Notes under the pieces: generated by a model
Told to the model about the DNA's origin: nothing
Database searches by the model: none
The model's input: the letters and a program-made list of their open reading frames with translations, nothing else
Translations under genes and position numbers: made by a program
In this document: piece by piece, positions 35,031-47,527 of the stretch
How positions within the stretch are numbered: position 1 is the stretch's first letter
How the letters are laid out: every line of letters begins with the position of its first letter
Assembly: GCA_021613375.1 (NCBI GenBank)
Contig: CM038726.1
Coordinates: forward strand, 2,066,046-2,130,045
From: Megaleporinus macrocephalus
Lineage: Eukaryota; Chordata; Actinopteri; Characiformes; Anostomidae
Length of the DNA: 64,000 nucleotides
Direction: 5' to 3'

Positions 35031-36906
35031 AAAAATATTTTTTTCCAACATCTTTTGGAGCATTTCTATTCATCTCCTCGTTATAAAATTTGCAGACAAC
35101 ATAAAGTACACCTGCCACTTGGAGATGACAATTTCTTTAACATAAATCCAATAATTAAATAATTTATTAAACAATCCAAACTAAATGATACGATGTGCTG
35201 TGTACAGTTTCAAATTTTAGCTCCCGCAACTCGAAACGGCTTCTTGAATCCGTGTGAAAGAGCGTATATCATGTCTACATGATGAGTCGAGGGAATTACT
35301 TCAGTGCGGTGAGCGCCAAAAGTAAGGAAGCTGTGTTGATGTAACATTTTATTAATGTGGAACGTTACTCCATTTGCGGTCTGCTAATGTTGACCCAAAC
35401 TCTTCAGCCCGAAAATTCCCATTTACCTTGTACCGATTTCAAAAACCGCTGGACTCCACCAATAACAATCCGCCTACCAGAGTGTGGGCCTGTGGCAGGT
35501 TGTTGTGGGACACTCTACTGTGATTGGCCCGGGCTTTTATAGGTGGGCTACAGCTTGGAAAAAAAGTGGAAACCTGCAAATTTCGTTGTCCTTTGACTGT
35601 TTTGTTGTTCTTGGAAAACCGAATGTCTCGTTTTTCCCATTATACTTTGTTTTATTGGATATAAAGGATCTACAGGAGTAAAGCATCTGTTGGTTGTTGG
35701 AGTGAAGCTGCATTAATATCTGCACATTTGGGAATGTTGGCTAAATTCTTATGGTAAGTCTGAGATTTGGAGGATACTCTCCATGGATCTCTAGCACCAT
35801 CTCCAATCATTCCATCGATTGTTTTGTCTTCTCGTTCTTCTTCTTATTTCAATTCTAGCTTTCAAATTGTGACGTAACTCATTTTAACATCAAATTTGTT
35901 GATGCCAAAAATTCCATTTCGCTTTGTAAAATTAGAAAAGCACCAATAGGAAGCCACTTTCCTGAGAGTGGACCAGATGTTGTTGTAGGATGCTCTCCTG
36001 TGATTGGCCCACATTCCTGTAGATGGAGTTTAAAGATTGCTTTGGTTTATTTGACCTGTATTTGTTTGAGGTTTTTCTTCTGCATCAATGATTGATATCG
36101 TTTGTGGTTGTTTTGTAAAACTTTTAATAGGCTTCATCTGCTCTATATCTCTGGATGGATTAAGGGTCTCAGGCGCTGCTACTTTCACCTCCACTTTAGG
36201 ATTCTATTGTCGAGCCTTGGCCAAGAAGGAGAAGCAACACTGCCAGTGCCAGAAACTAATCCGAATCTAAATTGAACTGAAAACAAGAGCAAAATGAATT
36301 ATAGCATTTTTTACCAGCTATCTTAAAATATGAAATAAATTGCTGCAATTTGAAACATTTCTTCAGATCATTCCACGTAAATGGAGCACGATGACTTAAC
36401 GCTGCCTTGCCGTATTTAGACTGTACTTTCGGAACATCAAACCGAATATTAGGACTATTGGAACATCTTGTTCCAAGATTGTAGCAAGACTTACTTATGG
36501 ATAAGGATGCTCATGTGAAGGAAGCCGAGAATTATCCTAAAAATTTGTCTTCACACTGAAGGCGTAGGCTGACCGGTCATCTCACAGTACACAGAGATGA
36601 ATAAAACTCTGAGCTTGTGATATTAATCTTAATATTGGATGATAAATAAAAAGCAATAGCCTAAACTGGTCCGACTTGTTTTTCAATTGCACGGCAAGTA
36701 TCTCTTTGCAGGAGATGACAAAAACTTGCTTGAAAACCGACAGGTCTCTCCGTTTTTGTCCATTTTTTAATTTCCCATGTCGTTTAAACACAACGATTGC
36801 CGTTTACGTTTAAAATTTTGTGATGAACCGACCAGTAGAAGTGCTCCAAAATAGCTTACAAAACATTTCGGTTCCACTGACTTACATTAAAATTGAAGAT
36901 TTTGTT
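35031..36906. other. Unique AT-rich intronic sequence with a weak internal duplication
   Basis: No exon recognised. Segments around 35478-35550 and 35962-36032 share TGTTGTGGGACACTCTACTG/TGTTGTAGGATGCTCTCCTG followed by TGATTGGCCC, an old duplication or two copies of a dispersed repeat. Confidence 0.5.
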
Positions 36907-37053
36907 CCTATGTTCTGTAGTTGTAGATCCGTGCCCCAAATCCAGAGAACGGTTGAAAGGTTTTGGCGAGAACCCAAGAATCTTCGGTTCTCGCCAAAAC
37001 CTTTCAACCGTTCTCTGGATTTGGGGCACGGATCTACAACTACAGAACATAGG
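36907..37053. repeat. Perfect 68-bp inverted repeat, hairpin with 11-nt spacer
   Basis: The left arm 36907-36974 is the exact reverse complement of the right arm 36986-37053. The spacer 36975-36985 (CAAGAATCTTC) is itself almost self-complementary, so the pairing nearly reaches the centre. Transcribed on either strand, this would fold into a stem of about 70 bp. Confidence 0.95.
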
Positions 37054-37620
37054 CTATCAAATGATGAGTCACGTTATTCCCAGTCTTGGGTCTTGCCACG
37101 AAAGAAACAAAGCAGAAGAACGATAGGTTACTATAGAGTTAAAAAAGATGTGGTTAACAGCATCAACAGTTGGTTAACAGTTTTCTATTGACGAACAACT
37201 CATGGACCCTCATGTTTATGAGGTCAGGGGTCCATTTTGCATGGCTGTGAATGTTGGGGTCAGCAATTCTCAGTTCCTTTACCGATGGCTGTGTTTCTTT
37301 ATTGCTGTGAAAGACGTTGAACACAAGATCCCTACAGTGGTCAGTTTGTATGGATCAATCATCTCTACCTAGGTATCAGTTTGAAGCCCAAGCTGAGGTA
37401 GACCATCGTTCTTCTACTTTGTTTCTTTCGTGGTAAGACCCAAGACTGGGAATGACGTGACTCGTCATTTGATAGCCTACGTTCTGTAGTTATAGATCCG
37501 TGCCCCAAATCCAGAGAACGGTTGAAAGGTTTTGGCGAGAACCCAAGATCCTTTGCCCTGGTTCTTGCTTTGGTGAGCCTACGTTCTGTAGTTGTAGATC
37601 CGTACCCTGAATCCAGAGAG
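36986..37620. repeat. Larger nested inverted repeat, arms 36986-37122 and 37403-37553
   Basis: The right hairpin arm continues outward to about 37122. That extended sequence is inversely repeated, with about six mismatches, at 37403-37553; landmarks are CTTTCGTGG, AAGACCCAAGACTGGGAATG and ATTTGATAGCC. The loop is about 280 bp. A third, partial direct copy (TACGTTCTGTAGTTGTAGAT) lies at 37580-37620. The layout suggests a fold-back element or MITE-like family, without coding sequence. Confidence 0.85.
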
Positions 37621-37623
37621 CGG

Positions 37624-38334
37624 AGAACACAAGATTCTTTGGTTGTCGCCTTGGCCTGGTTTTATCTGGGCAGTGGCACCCGCAAGGGTCAAGGTCCCGT
37701 CTCGTGGCCTGTGAGTGTTGATTGAGAGTCTTGAGGCCAGAAAGAATCCGTTTTTGCTCTGTACGGGTTGCGAAACCGCCGACTGGGATCCACCTGCCCG
37801 AGCATGGGCTCGTCCGAGCCGAGGCTGTCGCGGGTCTTTCTTTCGCCAGCTGCTCCGGTGATTAACGGTCTGGACCGAAAGCGGGCTCTCTTTATTCTGT
37901 CGTTAGGCTGTAAATTGTGCGCATAATTAGCCAACGGCTGCCTCCGCTCCCTCGCCGTCGCTGGCCGTTGAGCAGTGGTCGGGCAAATTTATTTGCGGCG
38001 CGTCTGAAAGCCGCTCGGCGAACCGTGAAGTAACAGGTACCGGCGGTATGTGAGCGGGTAGCAGTCCAGGAGCGTCTACACCGGATTGATTGTTGTGTTG
38101 GAGACACTCTGGAGTGAAAGCGAGAGAGAGAGAGAGGGAGAGAGAGAGTGATTACTTCTGGCTCCTGGGTAAAGCGAGGAGAGGAGCGCTGAGAAGGAGA
38201 GCGAGTGATGCTGCCGAGTGGCTCCAGGAACGATGGAGCAGCAAAGAGAGATGTGTTTCTGACAGTGACTGAGGGATTAAGTGTTGGAGACTAGAGACCC
38301 GCGTTATCCTTCACTGTCTAAAGATCAAAGTAAA
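37624..38334. other. Unique, CpG-richer intronic sequence
   Basis: GC-rich stretch (37730-38060) with many CpGs and a short (GA)n run at 38119-38148. No exon recognised. Confidence 0.45.
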
Positions 38335-38535
38335 AGAGCTGTTAGAAGTTGGATAACGAGGCTGTAGCTTGTAAAGTCACAGCGTCAGGTTGATGCGGGT
38401 GAGATTTCTATGGCAGTAATAACAAACCAGTAATAAACACTGTATCCGTAACCAGTGCTCTGGTAGTTGCAGTAATAGTAAAATATAGTGGGTTTGATAT
38501 TATACATGGTGTATATAATAATATAATATAATGTT
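38335..38535. repeat. Left arm of a diverged direct repeat flanking the trinucleotide field
   Basis: Shares TTAGAAGTTGG, CTGTAGCT, 'GGGTGAGATTTCTAT', AATAATAAACG-like and GTTTGATAT landmarks in order with 42719-42890. Confidence 0.8.
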
Positions 38536-38689
38536 GATGGTCATTTGCATAGAAACTGATTATATGCATGCAGTTAATATCGTGTTTATGTGTTATAATA
38601 AAAATTAAAGTAATAAAAATAGTTATTACAGTACTAATATTCTAATAAATTATTATTAGTATGTTTTTAATATAATAAATATGATTTTT

Positions 38690-38746
38690 TTAGTAATAGT
38701 AGTAGTGGTTTATTAGTAATAGTAGTAGTAGTAGTAGTAGTAGTGG

Positions 38747-38801
<55 letters not shown>

Positions 38802-39104
38802 AGTAGTAGTAGATGTAGTAGTGGTATTATTATTATTAGAAGTAGTGGTGGTGTTATTATTATTTGTATTATTATTAGCACTAATATTAGTAGAAGTGGT
38901 ATTATTATTATTATTAGTGGTGGTGGTGGTGGTGTTATTATCATTATTATTATGATTATTATTATGACTATTATTATTAGTAGTAGTAGTAATAGTAGTG
39001 ATGGCGGTGTTTTTAGTATTAGTATTAGCAGTAGTAGTAGTAGTATTAGTAGTAGTAGTAGTAGCAGTAGAGGTGGTGGTACTTTTTTAATAGTAGTAGA
39101 TGTG

Positions 39105-39144
<40 letters not shown>

Positions 39145-39246
39145 GATTATTATTATAGATGGAAGCAGTAGTAGTAGTAGTTGTGTTATTATGATTATAA
39201 TTATTATTAGTAGTAGTAGTGGTGGTGCTGTTTGTGGGGTTTTTTA

Positions 39247-39281
<35 letters not shown>

Positions 39282-40946
39282 GCGGAAGTGGTAGTAGTAG
39301 CAATAGTAGTAGTAGTGGTATTATTTTTTATATTATTATTGATAGTAGTAGTAGTAGTAGTTGAAATAGTAGAATTATTAATAGCACTAGTAGTGGCTGT
39401 AGTAATAGTAGTAGTAGTGGTATTAACAATAGTAGTATTAGTAGTGGTGATATTATTATAAGTAGTAGTAGTAGTAGTAGTGGTATTATTTATATTATTA
39501 TTGTTAGTAGTAGTAGTAGTTGAAATAGTAGTAGTATTAATAGCAATAGTAGCAGCTGTAGTAATAGTAGTGGTGATATTATTATTATTAGTAGTAATAG
39601 TAGTAGTGGTGGTGATGGTGTTATTAGTATTATTATTAGCAGTAGTAGTAGTGTTTTATTATTATTAGCACTAATATTAGTAGAAGTGGTATTATTATTA
39701 TTAGTGGTGGTGGTGGTGGTGTTATTATCATTATTATTATTATGATTATTATTATGGCTATTATCATTAGTAGTAGTAGTAATAGTAGTGATGGCGGTGT
39801 TTTTAGTATTAGTATTAGCAGTAGTAGTAGTGGTATTAGTAGTAGTAGTAGTAGCAGTAGAGGTGGTGGTACTTTTTTAATAGTAGTAGATGTGGTATTA
39901 TTATTATTATTATTATTATTATGATTAATATTATAGATGGAAGCAGTAGTAGTAGTAGTGGTCGTGTTATTATGATTATAATTATTATTAGTAGTAGTAG
40001 TGGTGGTGCTGTTTGTGGTGTTTTTTATATTATTATTATTATTATTATTATTACTATTATTAGCGGAAGTGGTAGTAGTAGCAATAGTAGTTGTAGTTGT
40101 ATTATTTTTTATATTATTATTGTTAGTAGTAGTAGTAGTAGTTGAAATAGTAGAATTATTAATAGCACTGTAGTAATAGTAGTAGTAGTGGTATTAATAT
40201 TATTATTACTATTATTTATAGTAACAATAGTAGTATTAGTAGTGGTGATATTATTATAAGTAGTAGTAGTAGTAGTGGTGGTATTATTTATATTATTATT
40301 GTTAGTAGTAGTAGTAGTTGAAATAGTAGTAGTATTAATAGCAATAGTAGCAGCTGTAGTAATAGTAGTGGTGATATTATTATTATTAGTAGTAATAATA
40401 GTAGTAGTGGTGGTGATGGTGTTATTAGTATTATTATTAGCAGTAGTAGTAGTGTTTTATTATAATTGTTATTAGTAGTAGTAGTAGTAGTAGCAGTAGT
40501 GGTGATTGTTTTACTTTTATTAGTAGTTGTAGTGGTAGTGGTGTTATTATTATTAGTAGTAGTAGTAGTAGAAGTAGTAGTAGTAGTAGTAGTAGTAATA
40601 GTAGTGATGTCGGTGTTATTAGTACTATTATTAGCAGTAGTGGTAGTGGTATTATTATTATTATTATTATTAGTAGTAGTAGTAGTAGTAGAAGTATCAG
40701 TAGTGGTGGTTGTTTTTTCAGTATTATTAGTAGTAGTGGTGTTATTATTATTATTATTAATACAGATAGAAGCAGTAGTAGTAGCAGCGGTGTTATTAGT
40801 ATTATTATTAGCAGTAGTAGTAGTAATAGTAGTAATGGCATTGTTATTAGTATTATTATTAGCAGTAGTAGTAGTGATATTATTAGTAGTAGTAGCAGTA
40901 GAGATAGGGGCATTATTATTAAAATGGTAATTATTGGTAGAAATTG

Positions 40947-40978
<32 letters not shown>

Positions 40979-42640
40979 CTATTATTAGCGGAAGTGGTAG
41001 TAGTAGCAATAGTAGTTGTAGTTGTATTATTTTTTATATTATTATTGTTAGTAGTAGTAGTAGTAGTTGAAATAGTAGAATTATTAATAGCACTGTAGTA
41101 ATAGTAGTAGTAGTGGTATTAATATTATTATTACTATTATTTATAGTAACAATAGTAGTATTAGTAGTGGTGATATTATTATAAGTAGTAGTAGTAGTAG
41201 TGGTGGTATTATTTATATTATTATTGTTAGTAGTAGTAGTAGTTGAAATAGTAGTAGTATTAATAGCAATAGTAGCAGCTGTAGTAATAGTAGTGGTGAT
41301 ATTATTATTATTAGTAGTAATAATAGTAGTAGTGGTGGTGATGGTGTTATTAGTATTATTATTAGCAGTAGTAGTAGTGTTTTATTATAATTGTTATTAG
41401 TAGTAGTAGTAGTAGTAGCAGTAGTGGTGATTGTTTTACTTTTATTAGTAGTTGTAGTGGTAGTGGTGTTATTATTATTATTAGTAGTAGTAGTAGAAGT
41501 AGTAGTAGTAGTAGTAGTAATAGTAGTGATGTCGGTGTTATTAGTACTATTATTAGCAGTAGTGGTAGTGGTATTATTATTATTATTATTATTATTATTA
41601 GTAGTAGTAGTAGTAGTAGAAGTATCAGTAGTGGTGGTTGTTTTTTCAGTATTATTAGTAGTAGTGGTGTTATTATTATTATTATTAATACAGATAGAAG
41701 CAGTAGTAGTAGCAGCGGTGTTATTAGTATTATTATTAGCAGTAGTAGTAGTAATAGTAGTAATGGCATTGTTATTAGTATTATTATTAGCAGTAGTAGT
41801 GATATTATTAGTAGTAGTAGCAGTAGAGATAGGGGCATTATTATTAAAATGGTAATTATTGGTAGAAATTGTATTATTATTATTATTAGTAGTATTTTTA
41901 TTATTATTATAACAGTTAGAAGCAGTATAAGTAGCAGTGGTGTTGTTATTATAATTAGCAGTAGTAGTAGTGGTATTATTATTATTATTATTAGTAGTAG
42001 TAGTAGTAGTAGTAGTAATAGTAGTAATGGAATTGTTATTAGTATTATTATTAGCAGTAGTAGTAGTGGTTTTATTATTAGTAGTAGTAGTAGCAGTAGT
42101 AGTTGTAGTAATGGTAGTGATGGCGGTGTTATTAGTATTATTATTAGCAGTAGTAATAGTGGTATTATTATTATTATTATTATTAGTAGTAGTAGTAGTA
42201 GTAGTAGTAATAGTAGTAATGGCAGTGTTATTGGTATTATTAATAGCAGTAGTAGTAGTGGTATTGTTAGTAGTAGTAGCAATAGAGGTGGTGGTACTTT
42301 TTAATAGTAGTAGAAGTGGTATTATTATTAGGATTATTATTATTATAGATAGAAACAGTAGTAGTAGTAGTAGTAGTGTTATTATTATTAGTAGTAGTAC
42401 TAGTAGTTGTGATGGTGGTGTTATTAATATTAATATTATTAGCAGAAGTGGTAGTAGTGGTAGCAATATTAGTAGTGGTGGTATTATTTTATTTTATTAT
42501 TATTTTTTTAATTATTATTATTTGTAGTAACAATAGTCGTAGTAGTAATGGCGATATTATTATTATTAATAGTAGTAGTAGTACTAGTAATAGTAGTAGT
42601 GGTATTGTTATTATTGTTATTATCATTATCATTATTATTA
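38690..42640. repeat. 4-kb TTA/GTA trinucleotide field with higher-order duplications
   Basis: Mixed (TTA)n and (GTA)n blocks with occasional GTG/GCA units. It is not a simple microsatellite. A segment of about 790 bp at 38865-39655 recurs at 39655-40460. A segment of about 925 bp at roughly 40045-40955 recurs, near-identical, at 40970-41880. All frames are open for long stretches, giving spurious Val/Leu/Ile, Ser or Asn/Thr homopolymer-like frames. Confidence 0.97.
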
Positions 42641-42718
42641 CCTAGCAATTGTTAATTGTAGTATTATTATCAAATTTTTACCAATAATAGAAATAACACA
42701 AAGCAAACTCTGAAGGTG

Positions 42719-42890
42719 CTATAAGAAGTTGGCTAATGTTTCTGTAGCTGGCAAAGCAAGAGTGTCATGGGTGAGATTTCTATCACACCGATAATAAACG
42801 TTATATTTATAAGCAGTGTTTGGTGCTTGAACCCATAATAGTTGTTAAAATAATCAAATACAGCAAGTTTGATATAATGTTGATAGATAC
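42719..42890. repeat. Right arm of the diverged direct repeat
   Basis: Homologous to 38335-38535, in the same orientation. It lies 150 bp upstream of ar exon 4. Confidence 0.8.
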
Positions 42891-43039
42891 ACTGTTTATC
42901 TGATCAGTTGGCGTATTGGAGATTGGTTTTGTTTGGACTTGGACAACATATATAAAGATCTTGTTTGTTAAGATAATATGTTACTGTTTGGAGTCACTAG
43001 GTAGATTTTGTTAAACAAGCCTGCATTCCTTTTCCGCAG

Positions 43040-43336
43040 CACGTAAGCTGAAGAAGATCGGGCAGCTGAAGGGTCCGGAGGACGAGGGTCCGTCTCTGGG
43101 CATGGTTCCTGGCTCCGGTCCGAGTGAGGTGGCCTTGACTCCGTCACCCAAACTGGGCCTGACCTTCCACTCCCAGCATGTGTTCCTCAGCATCCTGGAG
43201 GCCATCGAGCCCGAGGTGGTGAACGCTGGACACGACCACGCTCAGCCTGACTCTGCGGCAGCTCTGCTGACCAGCCTGAATGAGCTGGGAGAGAGGCAGC
43301 TGGTCAAGGTGGTCAAGTGGGCCAAAGGACTGCCAG
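43040..43336 (+). CDS. ar: Androgen receptor, exon 4 equivalent (hinge end and LBD helices 1-3)
   Basis: 297-bp exon with the acceptor TTTCCGCAG just before 43040 and the donor CAG|GTGAGT after 43336. Entered in phase 1, it encodes [12 protein letters not shown], the C-terminal half of the bipartite nuclear localisation signal. A variable Pro/Gly/Ser hinge follows, then [18 protein letters not shown] (helix 1 region), [10 protein letters not shown], and helix 3 with [20 protein letters not shown]. Helix 3 keeps the ligand-pocket residues equivalent to human Asn705 and Gln711 and the coactivator charge-clamp Lys720. The androgen receptor is a nuclear steroid receptor that binds androgen and activates target genes. 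Human exon 4 is 288 bp, so the length fits; the nine-base difference falls in the hinge. The remaining upstream exons must lie left of the window. Assignment to AR rather than PR, GR or MR rests on hinge, helix 1 and exon 5 residues. Confidence 0.97.
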
Positions 43337-43444
43337 GTGAGTTGATGGGGATGACCACTGGGTTACTGTGAGGGGCAGTTTTCTTGTATGTCTGATTATT
43401 AGTACTACGCATGTTAAATATTTATACAGATGTATAAACTTTTC

Positions 43445-43445
<1 letters not shown>

Positions 43446-43516
<71 letters not shown>
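43446..43516. repeat. (AT)n microsatellite in intron 4
   Basis: About 35 AT units, 110 bp after the exon 4 donor. Confidence 0.98.
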
Positions 43517-43519
<3 letters not shown>

Positions 43520-44445
43520 GCAACCACCTGGAATACCATAGCAACTGCCTAGCAATATTCTTCTATGCCATTTTTAATACTAGGTCTTTAGGACGTTGCT
43601 AGGTGGCTGCTATTGATACACCAAGGATGCCTGACAGTTGCTATGGTTTTCCATGTGGTTGCTAGGATGTTGCTCAGCAGTTGTTATGGTATTCCAGGTG
43701 GTTGCTAGGTGGTTGCTACGGACTGGTTGCTAGTGTTCTGCAGGGTAGTTGCTATGGTTTTCCAAGTGGTTGCTAAGGTGTTGTTAGGGGGTTGTTGCTA
43801 AGCCGTTGCTATGGTACCCATAAGGTGGCCATGGTGGTATTCCTAGTGGTTGCAGTGGTGTTGCTCTGTTGCTATGGTATTGCATATGGTTGCTGCAATG
43901 TTGCTATATGGTTGCTGTGGTATTTCAGGGCTGCTAGCATGTTATAAGACAGTCACCATGGCATTCCAGATGGTTGCCATGGTGGTGCTAGGCGGTTGCT
44001 GTTTTATTCCAGGTTGTTGCTAAGGTGTTGCTAGGCACTTGCTATCTTGTCCCAGATGGCTGCTAGGGTGTGTGCTATTGTACCCCAAGTGGTTTTAAAA
44101 AATGTTACTATATGGTTGCTACGGAATCCCTAGTGGGAATGTTATTGTGTGGTTGCTATAGTGATAGGGGCTCACTGGAATGTTATTAGGCAGTTAGTTA
44201 TTGTTATTCCAGGTAGTTATTGGGTGTCATTAAGTAGGTATCCCAGATGGGTTGGTGCTGTGTTATGTGCCATGTGGTTGCTATGGTTTTCCAAGTGGAT
44301 GCTAGCATGTTGCTGAGGGGTTGCTGCCATGCCCCTAATGGCTGTTAGGGTGTTGCTAGGTGGCTGCAACGCTACTGGTTGCAAATATGATGCTAGGTGG
44401 ATACTATGGTATTCCAGGTGGTTGCTAAGAGGTGGCTAAGAAGTT
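43517..44445. repeat. Degenerate GGTTGCTATGG minisatellite
   Basis: Imperfect units of about 20-40 bp built on 'TGGTTGCTATGGTATTCCAG' and TGTTGCTAGG. A type of repeat I recall from many fish introns. Confidence 0.9.
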
Positions 44446-45235
44446 GCATAAGCATAAGCTGTTATTAGAGTGTAAAGAGCTTGAGTCTCAGTGCAGCACG
44501 TCATTTCACCTGCCGTGTTAAAGCCGCTCAGATGTTCTGGGAAGCTGCACCTTGATGTCTAAGCTCGTCACCTTTATCACCTCATTAATATTCATGTGTA
44601 AATTCACACCTTATTTACATACCCGAGATATGTAACCTTACATTTCTCTTCTACTTTATTAAGACCCTCTTAGAAATCCAGGTGGTTTCATAAATTACCA
44701 TTTCATAATCTCTCAGAATCACACAGGCAAATAAGCTCTGTTCTGATTGGGCCGGCAACATTCCCTATAACTTCAGTGTGAATGGGCGGAGCCAAATCGT
44801 TGTCTAGTTTGTATGAAAAAGGGAAGTTTTTCATGATGTTAGAAATTCGGCCTTTAGAAGTCAGTAGACCTTCGTCTGTTGCCGGTCCAGTTTCTTGAAG
44901 TCCAGTCTAGCCCATCTCTGAATCAGTCTAACTCAGTCTAGTCCAGTCTTACATGGTTTTAGGTAGAAGTCAGAAAAGGGTAAAATGGGGATGGGGTGAA
45001 TATGGAGGAAGACAAGGTGTTTAAGGAGGGCCTGAAGGTGAGACCAAATGGAGATTAGATGGAGATAGAAAGAGTAGATGGGTGGGGTGATAGGTATCAC
45101 CTTAAAGGCAACTCAACTCTCTGCAGAGAGAGGGTTATGAGATGATGATAACATCCAAGTCCATTTGGTAAGACTCCACAACTACAAGGTACATAAAGTA
45201 CATATGATGAGAATTATTTATCTCATTGATCTGGA
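44446..45235. other. Intron 4 sequence including copy A of a dispersed repeat
   Basis: At 44740-44865 there is a diverged copy of the segment at 46118 and 47528 (CCTATAACTTCAGTGTGAAT, GGGCGGAGCCAAA). The rest is unassigned. Confidence 0.6.
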
Positions 45236-46117
45236 CTCGTTCTGGATGTTTAATTCATTAAAATTATTTTTTTTTTTAATTGGAACTCCATTCTAAATAT
45301 TAATTAAAACTTCTTTCTGGACATTATTTTATTAGAACTTTATTGTAGATATTAATTGTATTAGAACTTCATTCTAGATGTTAATTGTATTACAAGTTCA
45401 TATTGGATGTTAATTTTATTAGAAACTAATTCAGATATTACCTTTATTAAAACTTCAGTCTGGGTATTAATGCTATCAGGACTTTATTCTGGATGTTAAT
45501 TGTATTAGAAGTTCATGTTGGGTGTTAATTTTATTAGAAACTAATTCAGATATTACCTTTATTAGAACTTCAGTCTGGGTATTAATGCTATCAGGACTTC
45601 ATTCTGGATGTTAATTTTATTAGAACTTAATTCTGGACATTAACTTTATTAGAACTTCATTCTAGATGTTAATTGTATTAGAAGTTCATGTTGGGTGTTA
45701 ATTTTATTAGAAACTAGTTCTGAAATTAACTTTATTAGAACTTCATTCTGGATATTAATTTTAGGAGAATTCCTAGTAACATTATTAGATGTTCTCTCTG
45801 TATATTAATTTATTTTTGACATTCATTTTATTAGAACTTTGTTCTAGATAATAAGTGGTTAGACTTTAATTCTAAAGTTAATTTTATTTCAACTTTATTC
45901 TGGATATTAATTTGTATTAGAACTTCATTCTGTACATTAATTCTAGTAGAACTTTATTTTGGATATACATTTTTAGAAGAATTCCTAGTAACATTATTAA
46001 AAGCTCTTTCTGTATATTAATTTATTTTTGACTTTGTTCTGGTAATAATATATTAGAAATAAATTCTGATGTTAATTTTATTTCAAATTCATGCTGGATG
46101 CTAATTTTCAAAGTTTA

Positions 46118-46615
46118 CATTTTTGGGGCTGAAATGTTCCTTATAACTTCAGAGTGAATAGGCGGAGCTAAACCGCTTTGGGCTGAATAGTAAGGCTAGT
46201 GATCTTATATGAGCTGTATGAAGGGGGTGAGGTCTCCATGATCTGGACTGAAGTTTGAAGTCCTGTTCTTGTAGGAAATGTCATGAAATGTCATGTTGAA
46301 CTTGCTTTGATTTTGTCTTTATTGAATTAAATGACTTTATAAAGACAGGCCGACCGAACGTGACTGAAGGTAACCGGGTTACATTGTTACATCGTTGTTG
46401 TGCCTGAGGCGGGCACTGATCCTGAGGCTGTGTGGCTCTAGATCTGACGTAAGCTCCTCCACATCTAAAAGGCTCTGAAGGCGGTCCATGAGCTGCTTGA
46501 CTAAAAACAAATTTGGCCTGACCATAGATGCTAATCAGGCTGGTGGACAATCATCAAACACAGAAAGAAGAAAAGATCTGAGAGGCAAAAAAAATAGAAA
46601 GAGAGAGATAGAAGG
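46118..46615. repeat. Dispersed segment, copy B
   Basis: Contains CTTATAACTTCAGAGTGAAT, GGTTACATTGTTACATCGTT, 'CTGAGGCTGTGTGGCTCTAG' and GACTAAAAACAAATTTGGCC, shared with 47528-47935. It ends in a purine-rich stretch. Copies A, B and C start about 1.38 and 1.41 kb apart. Confidence 0.88.
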
Positions 46616-47527
46616 AGAAGGAGAGAGAGCATTTTTTACTTACCTTAGTTACATTATTAATAATATTAAAAAATTCTAAACATTTGATTTTAAATTTAAT
46701 GTAATATATTATTAGAACTTCATTCCAATTATTAATTTAATTAGAACTTCTACCCAACTATTAATTTACTACAAGTTTATTCTGCAAAATAATTTCCTAT
46801 TATTTTATATTATATTAATTTCATTAGAACAACATTTTAATGTTAATTTCATTTTGGGATGATACTTTTATTACAACTTTATTCCATGCATTAATTTTTA
46901 CTAAAATTGCATTCTGGATATTTATTTTATTAGAACTTAATTTTGCTGGTTAATTTTATTGGAACATTTCTCCAGATATTAATTTTAGTGGAATGCCATT
47001 GTTGGTGTTAATAATATTAGAATTTCATTTCAATCAATTTTATTAGAATCTTTTTCTGATGTCAATTTTATTGCAAATGCATTTAAACGTTAATTTTATT
47101 AGAACATAATTCTGGGGGTTAATAATATTAGAATTTTAATTTTGGGTGTGAAACTCATTAGAATGTTATTCTCAATGTTAATTTTATTAGAACTTTATTC
47201 TGATGTCAATTTTATTAGAATTTCATTCTAGATATTTATATTATTGTCTGGTAAACAATATTAGAATTTCATTCTAGATATCAATTTTATTAGAACATCT
47301 TCCTGATGTCAATTTTATTACAAATGCATTTAAATGTTAATTTTATCAGAACTTCATTCTGGGTGTTAATAATATTAGAATTTCATTCTGGGTGTGAAAT
47401 TCATTAAAACTTTATTCTCAATGTTAATTTTATTAAAACTTTATTCTGATATCAATTTTATTAGAATTTCATTCTGGGTGTAAATATGCTACTTTTATCA
47501 GAATTTCACTCTGGACACTAATTTTAT

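Noticed and set aside
36820..37191. Open frames on both strands of the inverted repeat encoding near-identical peptides
   Set aside because: A palindrome necessarily gives matching frames on both strands; no independent evidence of coding.
38690..42640. Long frames of poly-Val/Leu/Ile, poly-Ser or poly-Asn/Thr, up to 417 codons
   Set aside because: Translations of (TTA)n/(GTA)n trinucleotide repeats; no complexity, start context or splice sites.
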